From Pseudothioclava nitratireducens (GTDB taxonomy: Bacteria; Pseudomonadota; Alphaproteobacteria; Rhodobacterales; Rhodobacteraceae): a stretch of DNA of 64,000 bases. Shown here in pieces: positions 18,433 through 28,257 of the stretch; positions within the stretch are counted from its first letter, which is position 1, and the number at the start of each line of letters is the position of its first letter. The stretch spans positions 298,246 through 362,245 of the forward strand of contig NZ_JARGDK010000002.1 in assembly GCF_029210495.1 (NCBI RefSeq), read 5' to 3'. The notes beneath the pieces are model-generated. The model had not been told where the DNA came from. It worked only from the letters and a program-made list of their open reading frames with translations, and ran no database searches. A program made the translations under genes and the position numbers.

Positions 18433-20976
18433 TCACGGGCCGTTCCGACCACGGGGTGCCAAAAGCGCAAAATGTGCCGCAGAAAGCCGCGCAACAGGTA
18501 CGCGGAAGGGCGAACAGGACACATAATCGAAGCCAGCGGCCCGACAGAACGCGATTGATTCGGGGTTCCCGCCATGCTCGCCACAGACCGAAATCGTTAC
18601 ATCAGGCCGTGCCGCACGCCCGCGCCCGGCCCCCATCAAAAGCAGTTCACCAACCCCTTCCACATCCAGAATATGGAACGGATCTTCGGAATAAACGCCC
18701 TGATTGACATAGGTGTTCATGAAGCGCCCGGCATCGTCGCGCGACAGCCCGTAGGTCATCTGCGTGAGGTCGTTCGTCCCGAAAGACAGGAACGCCGCAT
18801 GTTCAGCGATCTCACCCGCGCGCAGCGCCGCACGCGGCGTTTCAACCATGACCCCCAGCCGATAGGTAAACTCGGCCTTTTGCTCGTTCTTGACCGCGAC
18901 CGCGACCGCGTCGATCCGGGTCTTGACGATCTCGACCTCACGCTGCGCCGAGACCAGAGGGATCATGATCTCGGGCACGACCGGCGCGCCACGCTTGCTC
19001 GCTTCGATCGTCGCCTCGAAGATGGCGCGCGCCTGCATGTCGTAGATCTCCGGGACCGTAACCCCCAGACGCACACCGCGCATGCCCAGCATCGGGTTGA
19101 ATTCGGACAGGGCCTCGACGCGGCGGGTCACCTCCGAGAGCGGCCGATCAAGCGCCTCAGCCAGCTCGCGCATCCCTTCGCGCTCATGCGGAAGGAATTC
19201 GTGCAGCGGTGGGTCGAACAGGCGAATACACACGGGCTGACCGGCCATGATGTCGAAAAGCGCCGTGAAATCATCGCGTTGCATGGGCAACAACCGCTCC
19301 AGCGCAACCCGCCGATCATTCGCCGTATCGGCAAAGATCATCTCGCGCATGACTGTCAGACGGTCCTCATCGAAGAACATATGCTCGGTCCGGCACAGCC
19401 CGATCCCATCCGCCTCGAACATCTGTGCGGTGCGCGCGTCATCGGGCGTGTCGGCATTTGCGCGGATGCCGATATCGCGCACATTGTCCGCCCAGTGCAG
19501 CAAGGTGCGGAACCCGTCATCAAGCGCGGGCTCAAGCATCTCCGCAGAGCCGACAAGAACCTCGCCATTGGTGCCGTCCAGGGTGACGATATCGCCCTCG
19601 CGGAACACACGCCCTTGCGGCCCGGTGAAACTGCGGTCGCGGAAATTGATCTGAATTTCCGAGCAGCCGACGATGCACGGCAGGCCGAGACCGCGCGCGA
19701 TCACCGCCGCATGGCTGGTCATGCCGCCCCGTTCGGTGAGCACCGCGACAGCCGCATGCATCCCGCGGATATCCTCGGGCGCGGTTTCGCGGCGCACGAG
19801 GATACAGCGCTCATCGCGCGCGGCCGCGGCCTGCGCGGCGGCCGCCGTGAACACGATCTTGCCCGCCGCCGCCCCTGGCGAGGCCGCGATCCCCCGCGCC
19901 AGCACATCGCGCGGCGCGCGCGGGTCGACCTGATAGTGCAGCAATTCCGAGAGCGCACGCGGCTCGACGCGCAAGAGCGCATCCTCGCGCGAGATGATCT
20001 CGTCCTCCGCCAGCGCCACAGCGATGCGCACCGCCGCCCGCGCCGAGCGCACCACCCTGACCGCGTCGATGATGCTGACCTGACCGTCCTCGACCGCAAA
20101 TTCGATCTGCATCTCTTCGCGCAGCTTCTCGCGGCAGGCCGCGCCGTAGCGTTTCAACTCATCGAAGACCTCGGGGGACGCCTCTTCCAGCGAGGCACCG
20201 CGCGGATCGCGCGTCAGATATAGCGTCTCGATGGCGCGTTTGCGGCCCTGCGACTGTCCCCGAAAACGGCCCGTGATCTGCGGCGCCCCGGTCACGCCAT
20301 CGACAAATTGCATCGTGCCAGAGCCCGACAGACCCGGCCCGATCCCCAGCGCCATTTCCTGCACGACAAGCCCGAGAACGGCCTCTATCGGCGCCCCCTT
20401 GGCCTGCCGCAAGAGCCGCGCGGTGGTGCCCTCCCAAGCGCGCGCCATCGAACGCAACACCTGCGCCAATTGCTTGGCCGGGTCTTGCGGGAAGGGCTCG
20501 TCCATTTCGTCCTGATAGGTCTCCAGCGCCCGTTCGAGTGCACGGGGGCCGGGAGGGGCCGCGAACATATCCGGGTCGAGCCGGGCGACATGGGTCGCAT
20601 AATTCTGCACGAAGCCAAGATAGAGCGCATCCGCCGCCTCTGCCCCGTGACTTGCGGTCAGGCGTGCATGGACGGCATCATTCATCCCGACATTCAGCAC
20701 CGTGCCCGGCCCCCCCCATTCGGGGTTTTCGGGACTCGATCGCACCGAAACGAGGAACTCTTCACCGAAGATCGCGGCAATCGCCTGCGTGTCCGGCATT
20801 TGCCCTGCGGCAATCGCGCGGACCGTTTCGCAAGGCAGGGCGACGGTGCGCGGCACCGGCAGCTCCAGCCGCACGAGCCGCTGCAAGCATTTCGCGCGCC
20901 AGCCATGACGCGCGGTGCGCACCTCGGCAGCGGGGGTGAGTTCGGTAAACTCGGTGAAATCAGGATGTTTCTGCAT
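18433..20976 (-). CDS. ppdK: Pyruvate, phosphate dikinase, divergent form
   Basis: The product is 847 residues from the ATG at 20976. The swivelling phospho-His domain has GGMTSHAAVIARGLGLPC (His422) and the PEP/pyruvate barrel ends with the catalytic-Cys motif CGEHGGNPESI. FGTNDLTQMTYGLSRDD and GLCRTEHMFF are also typical. The N-terminal ATP-grasp part is shortened, and the usual SGA..SMPGMMDT loop reads SSPENPEWGGPGT instead. The enzyme interconverts pyruvate and PEP with ATP and phosphate; the altered nucleotide loop leaves substrate use somewhat open. Confidence 0.85.
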   Translation of the reverse strand: MQKHPDFTEFTELTPAAEVRTARHGWRAKCLQRLVRLELPVPRTVALPCETVRAIAAGQMPDTQAIAAIFGEEFLVSVRSSPENPEWGGPGTVLNVGMNDAVHARLTASHGAEAADALYLGFVQNYATHVARLDPDMFAAPPGPRALERALETYQDEMDEPFPQDPAKQLAQVLRSMARAWEGTTARLLRQAKGAPIEAVLGLVVQEMALGIGPGLSGSGTMQFVDGVTGAPQITGRFRGQSQGRKRAIETLYLTRDPRGASLEEASPEVFDELKRYGAACREKLREEMQIEFAVEDGQVSIIDAVRVVRSARAAVRIAVALAEDEIISREDALLRVEPRALSELLHYQVDPRAPRDVLARGIAASPGAAAGKIVFTAAAAQAAAARDERCILVRRETAPEDIRGMHAAVAVLTERGGMTSHAAVIARGLGLPCIVGCSEIQINFRDRSFTGPQGRVFREGDIVTLDGTNGEVLVGSAEMLEPALDDGFRTLLHWADNVRDIGIRANADTPDDARTAQMFEADGIGLCRTEHMFFDEDRLTVMREMIFADTANDRRVALERLLPMQRDDFTALFDIMAGQPVCIRLFDPPLHEFLPHEREGMRELAEALDRPLSEVTRRVEALSEFNPMLGMRGVRLGVTVPEIYDMQARAIFEATIEASKRGAPVVPEIMIPLVSAQREVEIVKTRIDAVAVAVKNEQKAEFTYRLGVMVETPRAALRAGEIAEHAAFLSFGTNDLTQMTYGLSRDDAGRFMNTYVNQGVYSEDPFHILDVEGVGELLLMGAGRGRAARPDVTISVCGEHGGNPESIAFCRAAGFDYVSCSPFRVPVARLSAAHFALLAPRGRNGP

Positions 20977-21060
20977 TGCGGCGCGCCCTTGGCTTGGGTG
21001 CAGGATAGGCGGAAAACGCGACAGGGCAAGCACGACGTTTCGATGACGGGCGTAACGTTA

Positions 21061-21120
21061 CCCGCCGGGCGCACCCGGCCCCGCCGGCGGATGCCTCCGG
21101 CGGGGATATTTTCGGCAGCG
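21061..21120. repeat. GC-rich palindromic repeat with GGGGATATTTT core (R1)
   Basis: The stretch downstream of glyS contains CCGCCGGCGG, then CCTCCGGCGGGG, then GATATTTTCGGCAG. It can fold into a GC-rich stem and shares the GGGATATTT..GGCAG tail with the element at 53447. It is a simpler relative of the larger repeats at 26569, 31826 and 46226. Confidence 0.6.
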
Positions 21121-21125
21121 TGAGA

Positions 21126-23186
21126 TCAGCCTTCGAGCTTGGTCAGATCGGCCACGTCGAGACAGATGTGGCGGATGCGCGAGAGCAGGTTGAGCCGGTT
21201 GCGGCGCAGGATCTCATTTTCGGCGTTGATCTGAACGGCGGTGAAGAAGGCGTCGATGGGCGCACGCAGCTTCGCCATTTCGCCCATGACGGCGGCGAAA
21301 TCCTCGGCCTGTTGCGCGGGCGCAATCGCCGCCTCGGCCGCGTCGAGCGCCGCGAAGAGCGCCTTTTCAGACGCATCCTCGGCGAATTTCGGATCGGCGC
21401 CGAAGCTGTATTCGACCCCGTCCTTTTCCTCGGCCTGCGTGAGGATATTGTTCGCGCGCTTGAAGCCCTGGATCAGGTTCTCGCCATCCTCGGTCTTGAG
21501 GAAGTCCGACAGCGCCTCGGCCCGCTTCACCACGAGGGTGAGGTCGTCATTGCCCGGCATTGCCAGCACTGCGTCGATCACGTCATGACGGATACCTTGG
21601 TCACGGAGGAAGACCTTGAGGCGGTCGTGGAAGAAGGACAGGAGGTCGGCGGCATCGGCATCCTCGTTCGAATCCACAAACAATTGCGCGAGATTGGCGC
21701 GCAGCCCATTCGCCAAAACCAGCCGGATCACCCCAAGTGCCGCGCGGCGCAGCGCGTAGGGGTCTTTCGAGCCGGTGGGTTTTTCATCAATCGCCCAGAA
21801 ACCGGTCAGCGTGTCGATCTTGTCGGCAAGCGCCACGGCGACGGAGACAGGTTCGCTCGGCACGGCGTCAGAGGGACCAAGCGGCGCGTAGTGGTCACGG
21901 CAGGCATCGGCCACGGCATCGGGCAGATTTGCACTTTTCGCATAATACCGGCCCATGATCCCCTGCAATTCCGGGAATTCGTAGACCATTTCCGACCGAA
22001 GATCGGATTTGGCAACGCGGGCGGCTTCAGCCGCCAGATCAGGGGACGCGCCAACGATCGGCGCAATTTCGCGGGCCAGCGCCTCGATCCGCTCAACGCG
22101 CGCGCCTTGGCTCCCCAGCTTGTTGTGGAAGGTCACATTGGCAAGCCCTACTCCCATACCTTCAAGGCCCTCGGCCTTCACGGTGCGCAGGTCGTTCTCC
22201 CAGAAGAATTTCGCGTCCGAAAGACGCGCCGAGAGCACCTTGAGATTGCCTTTCAGGATCGTCGCGCCGTGATCCACCGTCTCACGGTTGGCCACAGTGA
22301 CGAAGCCCTCGATCCGGCCGGTCTTTGGGTTCTTCACCGAGAAGAATTTCTGGTGCTCTTTCATCGAGGTTTGCAGCACCTCGGGCGGCAGTTCGAGGAA
22401 TTCGGGCGCGATATCGCCCAGAAGCGCGACCGGCCATTCGACCAGCCCTGCGACCTCGGCCAGCAGACCCTTGTCCTCGACCAGCTCCAGCCCGCGCGCG
22501 AAGGCAAGGTTCTGCGCATCGTGCCAGATGATATCCGCGCGCTCCGCCGGATCGAGCACGACCTTGGCGGCCTTGAGCTTGGCGGCATAATCGGCAAAGC
22601 CCGAGACGGTGAAGGTGCCCGGCGCCATGAAGCGGTGGCCCTGCGTGCTGTTGCCAGCCGCGATCCCGTCCACGTCAAGCGGCACGATCTCCGCGCCCGC
22701 CTCGTCGGTCAGGACGCACAGGATCGAATGCAGCGGGCGCACCCAGCGCAGGCTGCCCGAGCCCCAGCGCATCGACTTCGGCCAAGGGAAATTGCGGATC
22801 GTGCGGTCGAGCACTTCGGCCACGATCTCGGCGGCGGGACGGCCCGCGCGCTCGGTCACGGCGAAATAGACCTGACCCTTCTTGTCATCGCGGATTTCCA
22901 ACTGCGCAAGGCTGAGGCCCGTCGAGCGCAGGAAGCCCTCGATCGCCTTTTCGGGCGCGTCGGTCTTGGGGCCTTTGCGCTCTTCGCGCAGCGTCGGGCT
23001 TTCCTTGGACAGCCCTTCGAGCGCCAGCACCAGACGGCGCGGCGTGGAAAATGCACTCGCATGGGCGTAGGTCAGACCCGCCTCGACCAGACCGTCGGTC
23101 ACGAGTTTTTGCAGGTCCTCACGCGCACGCCCCTGCATGCGGGCGGGCATTTCCTCGGAGAACAGCTCAATCAGGAGATCCGGCAT
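21126..23186 (-). CDS. glyS: Glycyl-tRNA synthetase beta subunit GlyS
   Basis: This 686-residue protein starts MPDLLIELFSEEMPARMQG, the standard GlyS N-terminus, and contains KSMRWG, RWVRPLHSIL, KEHQKFFSV and the C-terminal HD/anticodon region with YALRRAALGVIRL. Together with GlyQ it forms the alpha2beta2 bacterial enzyme that charges tRNA-Gly. Its ATG follows the stop of the small middle gene by a single base, so glyQ-orf-glyS is a tight operon. Confidence 0.97.
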   Translation of the reverse strand: MPDLLIELFSEEMPARMQGRAREDLQKLVTDGLVEAGLTYAHASAFSTPRRLVLALEGLSKESPTLREERKGPKTDAPEKAIEGFLRSTGLSLAQLEIRDDKKGQVYFAVTERAGRPAAEIVAEVLDRTIRNFPWPKSMRWGSGSLRWVRPLHSILCVLTDEAGAEIVPLDVDGIAAGNSTQGHRFMAPGTFTVSGFADYAAKLKAAKVVLDPAERADIIWHDAQNLAFARGLELVEDKGLLAEVAGLVEWPVALLGDIAPEFLELPPEVLQTSMKEHQKFFSVKNPKTGRIEGFVTVANRETVDHGATILKGNLKVLSARLSDAKFFWENDLRTVKAEGLEGMGVGLANVTFHNKLGSQGARVERIEALAREIAPIVGASPDLAAEAARVAKSDLRSEMVYEFPELQGIMGRYYAKSANLPDAVADACRDHYAPLGPSDAVPSEPVSVAVALADKIDTLTGFWAIDEKPTGSKDPYALRRAALGVIRLVLANGLRANLAQLFVDSNEDADAADLLSFFHDRLKVFLRDQGIRHDVIDAVLAMPGNDDLTLVVKRAEALSDFLKTEDGENLIQGFKRANNILTQAEEKDGVEYSFGADPKFAEDASEKALFAALDAAEAAIAPAQQAEDFAAVMGEMAKLRAPIDAFFTAVQINAENEILRRNRLNLLSRIRHICLDVADLTKLEG

Positions 23187-23187
23187 C

Positions 23188-23664
23188 TTATTTCTCCGCA
23201 CTCTCGTTCAGTTGATGCCAGGCGAAGGCCCGGCCATCGGGATAAACCGCCACGACGCGATCGACGCCGGGCTGGATGTCATGTTCGGACAGGAAGGCGA
23301 CCGCCTCGCCGCGCTCGATATCTTCGCCGATCCGGGCCGCATCGAAGCAGCCGAACCAACCCGGCCCGTTGAGCGGCGTCGCGCCCTCGTAGACAGTGAA
23401 AGTTTCGGTCAGAAGGCCAAGGCTCAGCGGCGTGCGGAAGCACCCGCGAAACCGGAGCGGCGAACTATCGGCGTCGATGCCCTCGAAACCTTCGGCGAGG
23501 ATCGGTTCTGGCTGGCCGGTCACGACCGAGGTCAGACGAATCTCCGCCGCCGGCGCGGTCGCGGGCAGTTCCTGATAATAGCCGTACACCTGAAGGTAAT
23601 AGACGGCCACACCGGTGACGAGCGCGCTCAGCACGATGGCCCCTCCAACGATCTTGCCATTCAC
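23188..23664 (-). CDS. Membrane-anchored protein between glyQ and glyS (DUF6446-like)
   Basis: The 158-residue product starts at a GTG (23664) that overlaps the glyQ stop in a GTGA. There is one N-terminal membrane helix ([19 protein letters not shown]), then a periplasmic domain with two cysteines ([10 protein letters not shown] and WFGCFDAAR) and [16 protein letters not shown] at the end. I believe relatives in Rhodobacterales are named DUF6446, from memory. Function is unknown. Tight coupling to both synthetase genes on each side argues that it is expressed with them. Confidence 0.82.
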   Translation of the reverse strand: MNGKIVGGAIVLSALVTGVAVYYLQVYGYYQELPATAPAAEIRLTSVVTGQPEPILAEGFEGIDADSSPLRFRGCFRTPLSLGLLTETFTVYEGATPLNGPGWFGCFDAARIGEDIERGEAVAFLSEHDIQPGVDRVVAVYPDGRAFAWHQLNESAEK

Positions 23665-24599
23665 GCGCCCGCCCCTTCGATTGTGGCGCCACCCGCCTCG
23701 GTGGTGACGAAGGCGTCTGCGCATTTCTTGGCGAGTGCCCGCACCCGCCCGATATAAGCCTGCCGCTCGGTCACCGAGATCACGCCGCGCGCATCGAGAA
23801 GGTTGAACAGGTGGCTTGCCTTGATGCACTGGTCATAGGCCGGATGAGCCATCACGATCCGGCGCCCGGCGGCGTCAGTGTCGTCCGCCGCAAGGATGCG
23901 CTCACACTCGGCCTCGGCATCTTCGAAATGCTTGAGCAGCATGTCGGTATCGGCCTGATCGAAGTTCCAGCGCGAATATTCCTGCTCGGTTTGGCGGAAG
24001 ACATCGCCATATTTCAGGGCAATCGGTGCCGAAGGATCGTTGAACGGCATGTCCATCACATGGTCGATGCCCAGAACATACATCGCAAGCCGCTCAAGAC
24101 CGTAGGTCAGCTCGCCCGAGACCGGCTCGCAATCATGCCCGCCGACCTGCTGGAAATAGGTGAACTGCGAGACTTCCATCCCATCGCACCAAACCTCCCA
24201 GCCAAGCCCCCACGCACCGAGCGTCGGGCTTTCCCAGTCGTCTTCCACGAAGCGGATATCATGCAGCTCAAGATCAATCCCGATCGCTTCGAGCGAACCC
24301 AGATAGAGCGCCTGAAGATCGGGCGGGCTCGGTTTGATCAACACCTGATATTGGTAATAGTGCTGAAGCCGGTTCGGGTTCTCGCCATAGCGCCCGTCGG
24401 TCGGGCGGCGCGAGGGCTGCACATAGGCGGCCGCCCAAGGGCGCGAGCCCAGCGCGCGCAGCGTGGTCGCCGGGTGGAAGGTCCCTGCCCCCACCTCCAT
24501 GTCATAGGGTTGCAGCACCGCGCAGCCCTTCGAGGCCCAATAGGCCTGAAGTCGCAGGATGATCTCCTGGAAAGAACGGGGGGCTTCGGGTTTCGACAT
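23661..24599 (-). CDS. glyQ: Glycyl-tRNA synthetase alpha subunit GlyQ
   Basis: This 312-residue class II catalytic subunit has [51 protein letters not shown] and FTYFQQVGG. It activates glycine with ATP. It is first in the operon; 178 bases upstream (24600-24777) separate it from a divergent gene and should hold both promoters. Confidence 0.98.
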   Translation of the reverse strand: MSKPEAPRSFQEIILRLQAYWASKGCAVLQPYDMEVGAGTFHPATTLRALGSRPWAAAYVQPSRRPTDGRYGENPNRLQHYYQYQVLIKPSPPDLQALYLGSLEAIGIDLELHDIRFVEDDWESPTLGAWGLGWEVWCDGMEVSQFTYFQQVGGHDCEPVSGELTYGLERLAMYVLGIDHVMDMPFNDPSAPIALKYGDVFRQTEQEYSRWNFDQADTDMLLKHFEDAEAECERILAADDTDAAGRRIVMAHPAYDQCIKASHLFNLLDARGVISVTERQAYIGRVRALAKKCADAFVTTEAGGATIEGAGA

Positions 24600-24777
24600 G
24601 GGCTTACCTCTGGCTCAAAGCGTCCTCTCTCTAGGCAAGGCCCGGGCAAGGGTCAACGGGGCTGAGCGGCCACAACGGCGCGCACAGGTGCATTTCGTGC
24701 AGTTTGAGGGGTGACGCGGGCGCGCAAATTGTTAATTTCGCCCGCAGACCGGAAAAAACAGTTTTGAGGTATTGGGA

Positions 24778-26559
24778 ATGAAGTCAGCGCGGCGCACCGT
24801 TTCGGCCATTGTCGGGGCTTGCCTGACCGGGATGATCTGGACCGGCATGGGCTGGGCGGAACCCGCCTGGGTGCAGATCGAGGCCCGCTCCTCGCTGCGC
24901 GAAGCACAGACCCGCGCCTCGGAATGGGCCGAGACATTTCCCGATGTGACAGGCTACGCGATGAGCACCGGCTGGTATGCGATCGCAATCGGACCTTTCG
25001 ACAGCCCCGAAGCCGCCGAAGCGCGCCTGCGTGTGCTGCGCGGCGAGCGCCTGATCCCGAACGATTCCTACATCTCGGACGGGCGGCGCTTTGGTCAGCA
25101 GTTCTGGCCGGTCGGCGCGAACCTCGCCCCCGCCACCCAGACCCCGGAAACGGCCGCACCCGAAACCACAACGACCGAAACCGCTGCCCCCGCCGAGGCC
25201 GCCCCAGTCGCCGCGCCCGAACCGGTCGCGCCTGTCGAAGCCCTGGCCGACTCGCGTCGGCTTGAGGCCGCCCTCACCCGCGAAGAGCGCATGGAGATTC
25301 AAGCCGCGCTGCAATGGCAGGGCTTCTATACCTCCGCCATCGACGGCGCTTTCGGACGCGGGACCCGTGGCTCCATCGCGGCGTGGCAAACCGCAAACGG
25401 CTTCGAAGCGACGGGCGTGCTGGCCTCGGCACAGCAAGCCGCACTGCTTGACGCAGTCGCGCGCGAGCGCGCCGAACTGGGCCTGACCACGGTCACCGAG
25501 GGCGAGGCCGGGATCGAAATCGAGCTGCCCATGGGGCTTATCGAGTTCGACCATTACGACCCGCCCTTTGTGCATTACCGCGCCAAGGATGGCTCGGGCG
25601 TGCGTGTCCTGCTTCTGTCGCAGCAAGGCGACCAGACCACGCTTTTCGGGCTTTATGACGCGATGCAAACGCTCGAAATCGTGCCCGTCGAAGGCCCGCG
25701 CGAGCGTTCGCGCTCTGGCTTCACGCTCACCGGCAAGAACGACAAGATCCACTCGTTTACCGAGGCAGAGCTGAAAGGCGGTCTGATCAAAGGCTTCACC
25801 CTCGTCTATCCGGCGGGCGACGAGACCCGCATGGCCCGCGTGCTCGAAGCGATGCAAAAGAGCTTCACGCCGCTTGGCGACAAGGCACTCGACGACACGC
25901 TCGGACAGCCGCTCGCGGTCTCGGGTGAGGCGCTGATGGCGGGGCTGAACGTGCGCAAGCCGCTTTTTGCGCGCTCGGGCTTCTATCTGAACGCCGAAGG
26001 TGCGGTGCTCACCGCCGCCGCAGGGCTGGAGCAATGCAGCCGGGTCTCGATCGAAGATCACGAGGCCACCATCGCATGGCGCGACGCTGCGCTCGGCATC
26101 GCAGTCCTGACCCCCGCCGATCCGCTGGCCCCTGCCGCTGTGGCCAAATTCCAGATCGAGCAGTCCCGCCCCGGCGCGTCGCTCGCCATCGCGGGCTTTT
26201 CCTATCCCGAGACGCTCTCCGCCCCGGTCCTGAGCTTTGGAACGCTGTCAGACCTCGAAGGCTTGGCTGGCGAACAGACCCAAGCCCGCCTCGCCGCCGC
26301 CACGCTTGACGGCGATGCCGGCGGCCCGGTCTTCGACGCAACCGGATCGGTGATCGGCATCCTGCTGCCCAAGGCGCATATCGCGGGCAAACGCCTGCCC
26401 GATGATCTCTCGGTCGCAGTTCAGGCGACCGCCATCGCCCCTGCCTTGGCCGAAGCGGGCTTTGCGCCGGTTGCGTCGGATCGCAGCGGCTCGCTGGCCG
26501 CCGAAGACCTGACCGAGATCGCGCAGGATCTCGTTATTCAGATCGCCTGCTGGGAATAA
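24778..26559 (+). CDS. Secreted peptidoglycan-binding protein with inactive trypsin-like domain
   Basis: The product is 593 residues from the ATG at 24778 (GAGG 8 bases upstream). In order: a signal peptide to about residue 28; a SPOR-like region (30-115); an Ala/Pro/Glu/Thr linker (115-160); a PG_binding_1 domain (165-230, GFYTSAIDGAFGRGTRG); a region resembling periplasmic stress proteins (240-380); and a chymotrypsin-fold region (395-560). In the last, LTAAAGLEQC replaces the usual LTAAHC, GIAVL replaces DIALL, and GDAGGP replaces GDSGGP, so all three catalytic residues appear lost. It probably binds cell wall and partner proteins rather than cutting them. Confidence 0.85.
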   Translation: MKSARRTVSAIVGACLTGMIWTGMGWAEPAWVQIEARSSLREAQTRASEWAETFPDVTGYAMSTGWYAIAIGPFDSPEAAEARLRVLRGERLIPNDSYISDGRRFGQQFWPVGANLAPATQTPETAAPETTTTETAAPAEAAPVAAPEPVAPVEALADSRRLEAALTREERMEIQAALQWQGFYTSAIDGAFGRGTRGSIAAWQTANGFEATGVLASAQQAALLDAVARERAELGLTTVTEGEAGIEIELPMGLIEFDHYDPPFVHYRAKDGSGVRVLLLSQQGDQTTLFGLYDAMQTLEIVPVEGPRERSRSGFTLTGKNDKIHSFTEAELKGGLIKGFTLVYPAGDETRMARVLEAMQKSFTPLGDKALDDTLGQPLAVSGEALMAGLNVRKPLFARSGFYLNAEGAVLTAAAGLEQCSRVSIEDHEATIAWRDAALGIAVLTPADPLAPAAVAKFQIEQSRPGASLAIAGFSYPETLSAPVLSFGTLSDLEGLAGEQTQARLAAATLDGDAGGPVFDATGSVIGILLPKAHIAGKRLPDDLSVAVQATAIAPALAEAGFAPVASDRSGSLAAEDLTEIAQDLVIQIACWE

Positions 26560-26568
26560 TCGGACCGA

Positions 26569-26720
26569 AGGGGGGCGGTCTGCCCCCCTCTGGGCTCCGC
26601 CCATTCACCCCCCGAGGATATTTCGCGCGATTGGATGCAGAAGGCCTGCTTTGATCCAATCGCTTCAAGTATCCCGGGGGTGAATTTGCCGTCAGGCAAA
26701 GAGGGGGCAGAGCCCCTTCG
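26569..26720. repeat. Composite inverted repeat element R2
   Basis: Two inverted modules meet around a 19-base centre. Each has a GGGGGC..GCCCCC mini-hairpin, a TCTGGGC or TCTTTGCC stretch, ATTCACCCCC and a 20-mer of the form GGATATTTNNNGCGATTGGA (26616-26635, and reversed at 26655-26674 with one T-to-C change). It lies between the convergent ends of the pseudoprotease and trkH genes and may act as a two-way terminator. Confidence 0.85.
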
Positions 26721-26727
26721 GCCGCCT

Positions 26728-28176
26728 TCAGGGCCGCCAGAAACGGGGCAGGAACAGCACGAAGACCGACAGCAACTCAAGCCGCCCGATGCACATTCCC
26801 ATCGACATCAACCATTTCGCTGCCTCCGGGAAATGGGTGATCGAACCGTTCGCGCTTATCTCTGGCCCCCAGGCCGGACCGACATTCGCGATGGCCGTCC
26901 AGGCGGCCGTCAGCGCCGTGCGCGTTTCAAGCCCGGTCATGGTCAGCGCCACGATCAGCAGCCCGAAGCTGAGGATGAAGAAGCTGAAAAACGCGACGAC
27001 CGAGTTCACGACCTCATCCTCGACGGGCCGGTCGTCATAGCGTACGCGCGCGACCCGGTGGGGCGAGTGCAGGCGGCGGATCTGGGTCTTGATCGCTTCG
27101 AACAGGATCAGATAGCGGAAGACCTTGACCGAGCAGCCGGTCGAGGCGGTGCAGCCCCCGATCAGCCCCACGATGATCAGCACGACAAAGGCCATATGGC
27201 CCCACTGCGTGACATCCTCCGAGGCGTAACCCGTGCCCGTGAAGGTGGAAACGACATTGAAGGTCACCTCGCGGAAAGTAGACCAGAAGGGTGCTTCGTG
27301 CCGGATCATCCGGTAGAGCACGATCGCGCCGATCGCATAGCCATGCCAGCGCAGGAAGGCGCGCACCTGCGGGTCGCGCCAAAGCGGTGTGACCTGCCCT
27401 TGGGTAAGCTGCACAAAGCGGATGAAGGGCATCGCGGCCAGCAGCATGAAGACCGAGGCCACATATTCCGGCGCGCCCTTATAGGCGGCGAAGCTTGCAT
27501 CTTCGGTCGAAAAACCGCCCGTGCTCACCGTGGTGAAGGCATGGACAATCGAGTCATAGGCGTCCATCCCGACCATCGCATAAGCCAGCGTGCAAATGAC
27601 CGTCAGGCCAACATAGATGCGGATCAGCGCGGTCGAGATATCCATTGCGCGCGGTAGAACTTTGCCAAGCGTATCAAACCCTTCCGAACGGAAGAACTGC
27701 ATACCCCCGACTTTCATCACCGGCAGGAAGATCATCGCCACGATGATGATCCCCAACCCCCCCAGCCATTGCAGGATGCCGCGCCACAGGTTCGTGCCCA
27801 TCGGCAGATCGTCGAGTTCAGGGATCACCGTCGTGCCAGTGGTGGTCAGGCCCGACATGGCCTCGAAATAGGCATCGGTGAAGGAAAGCCCCGGCTCTCC
27901 TATGACGAAGGGCAAGGCGCCGAAACCGGGCAGGACCAGCCACACGAAAGTGGTCAACACGAAGCTCTGGCGCAGGGTGATCATGCTTTTGAGCGCATCA
28001 TGGCTGGCCAACGCCACGAGACCGCCCGCCGCCATGGTGATGATCGCCGCCTCCAGAAAGGCCCGCCAATGCGGATCGCCATAGGCGAAATCTACCGCCG
28101 CAGGCACCAGCATCGCCAGCCCCAGAACAGCGGTGAGCATTCCGATAATGTAACCCACGGGGCGCAGATCGATCAT
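26728..28176 (-). CDS. trkH: Potassium uptake protein TrkH
   Basis: The product is 482 residues from ATG 28176. It is a polytopic protein with the four selectivity-filter loops of Trk/Ktr channels: GLTTTGTTV, TVSTGGFST, TFTGTGYASED and GGCTASTGCS. It moves K+ together with the regulatory TrkA, which is not in this window. A longer open frame upstream has no ribosome site. It is divergent from pyc and convergent with the pseudoprotease gene. Confidence 0.95.
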   Translation of the reverse strand: MIDLRPVGYIIGMLTAVLGLAMLVPAAVDFAYGDPHWRAFLEAAIITMAAGGLVALASHDALKSMITLRQSFVLTTFVWLVLPGFGALPFVIGEPGLSFTDAYFEAMSGLTTTGTTVIPELDDLPMGTNLWRGILQWLGGLGIIIVAMIFLPVMKVGGMQFFRSEGFDTLGKVLPRAMDISTALIRIYVGLTVICTLAYAMVGMDAYDSIVHAFTTVSTGGFSTEDASFAAYKGAPEYVASVFMLLAAMPFIRFVQLTQGQVTPLWRDPQVRAFLRWHGYAIGAIVLYRMIRHEAPFWSTFREVTFNVVSTFTGTGYASEDVTQWGHMAFVVLIIVGLIGGCTASTGCSVKVFRYLILFEAIKTQIRRLHSPHRVARVRYDDRPVEDEVVNSVVAFFSFFILSFGLLIVALTMTGLETRTALTAAWTAIANVGPAWGPEISANGSITHFPEAAKWLMSMGMCIGRLELLSVFVLFLPRFWRP

Positions 28177-28257
28177 GGCCCTTGCTTGCCTGCGAGCGAT
28201 TGCCACTGTCAATAGCGCGTCGCAACGCGGCATCGAAACGTCTCATCCCAACCGGCG

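Noticed and set aside
18433..20976. PTS enzyme I or PEP synthase instead of dikinase
   Set aside because: Length, the GGMTSHAAV context and the C-terminal CGEHGGNPE fit PPDK better, and no HPr or PTS genes are nearby.
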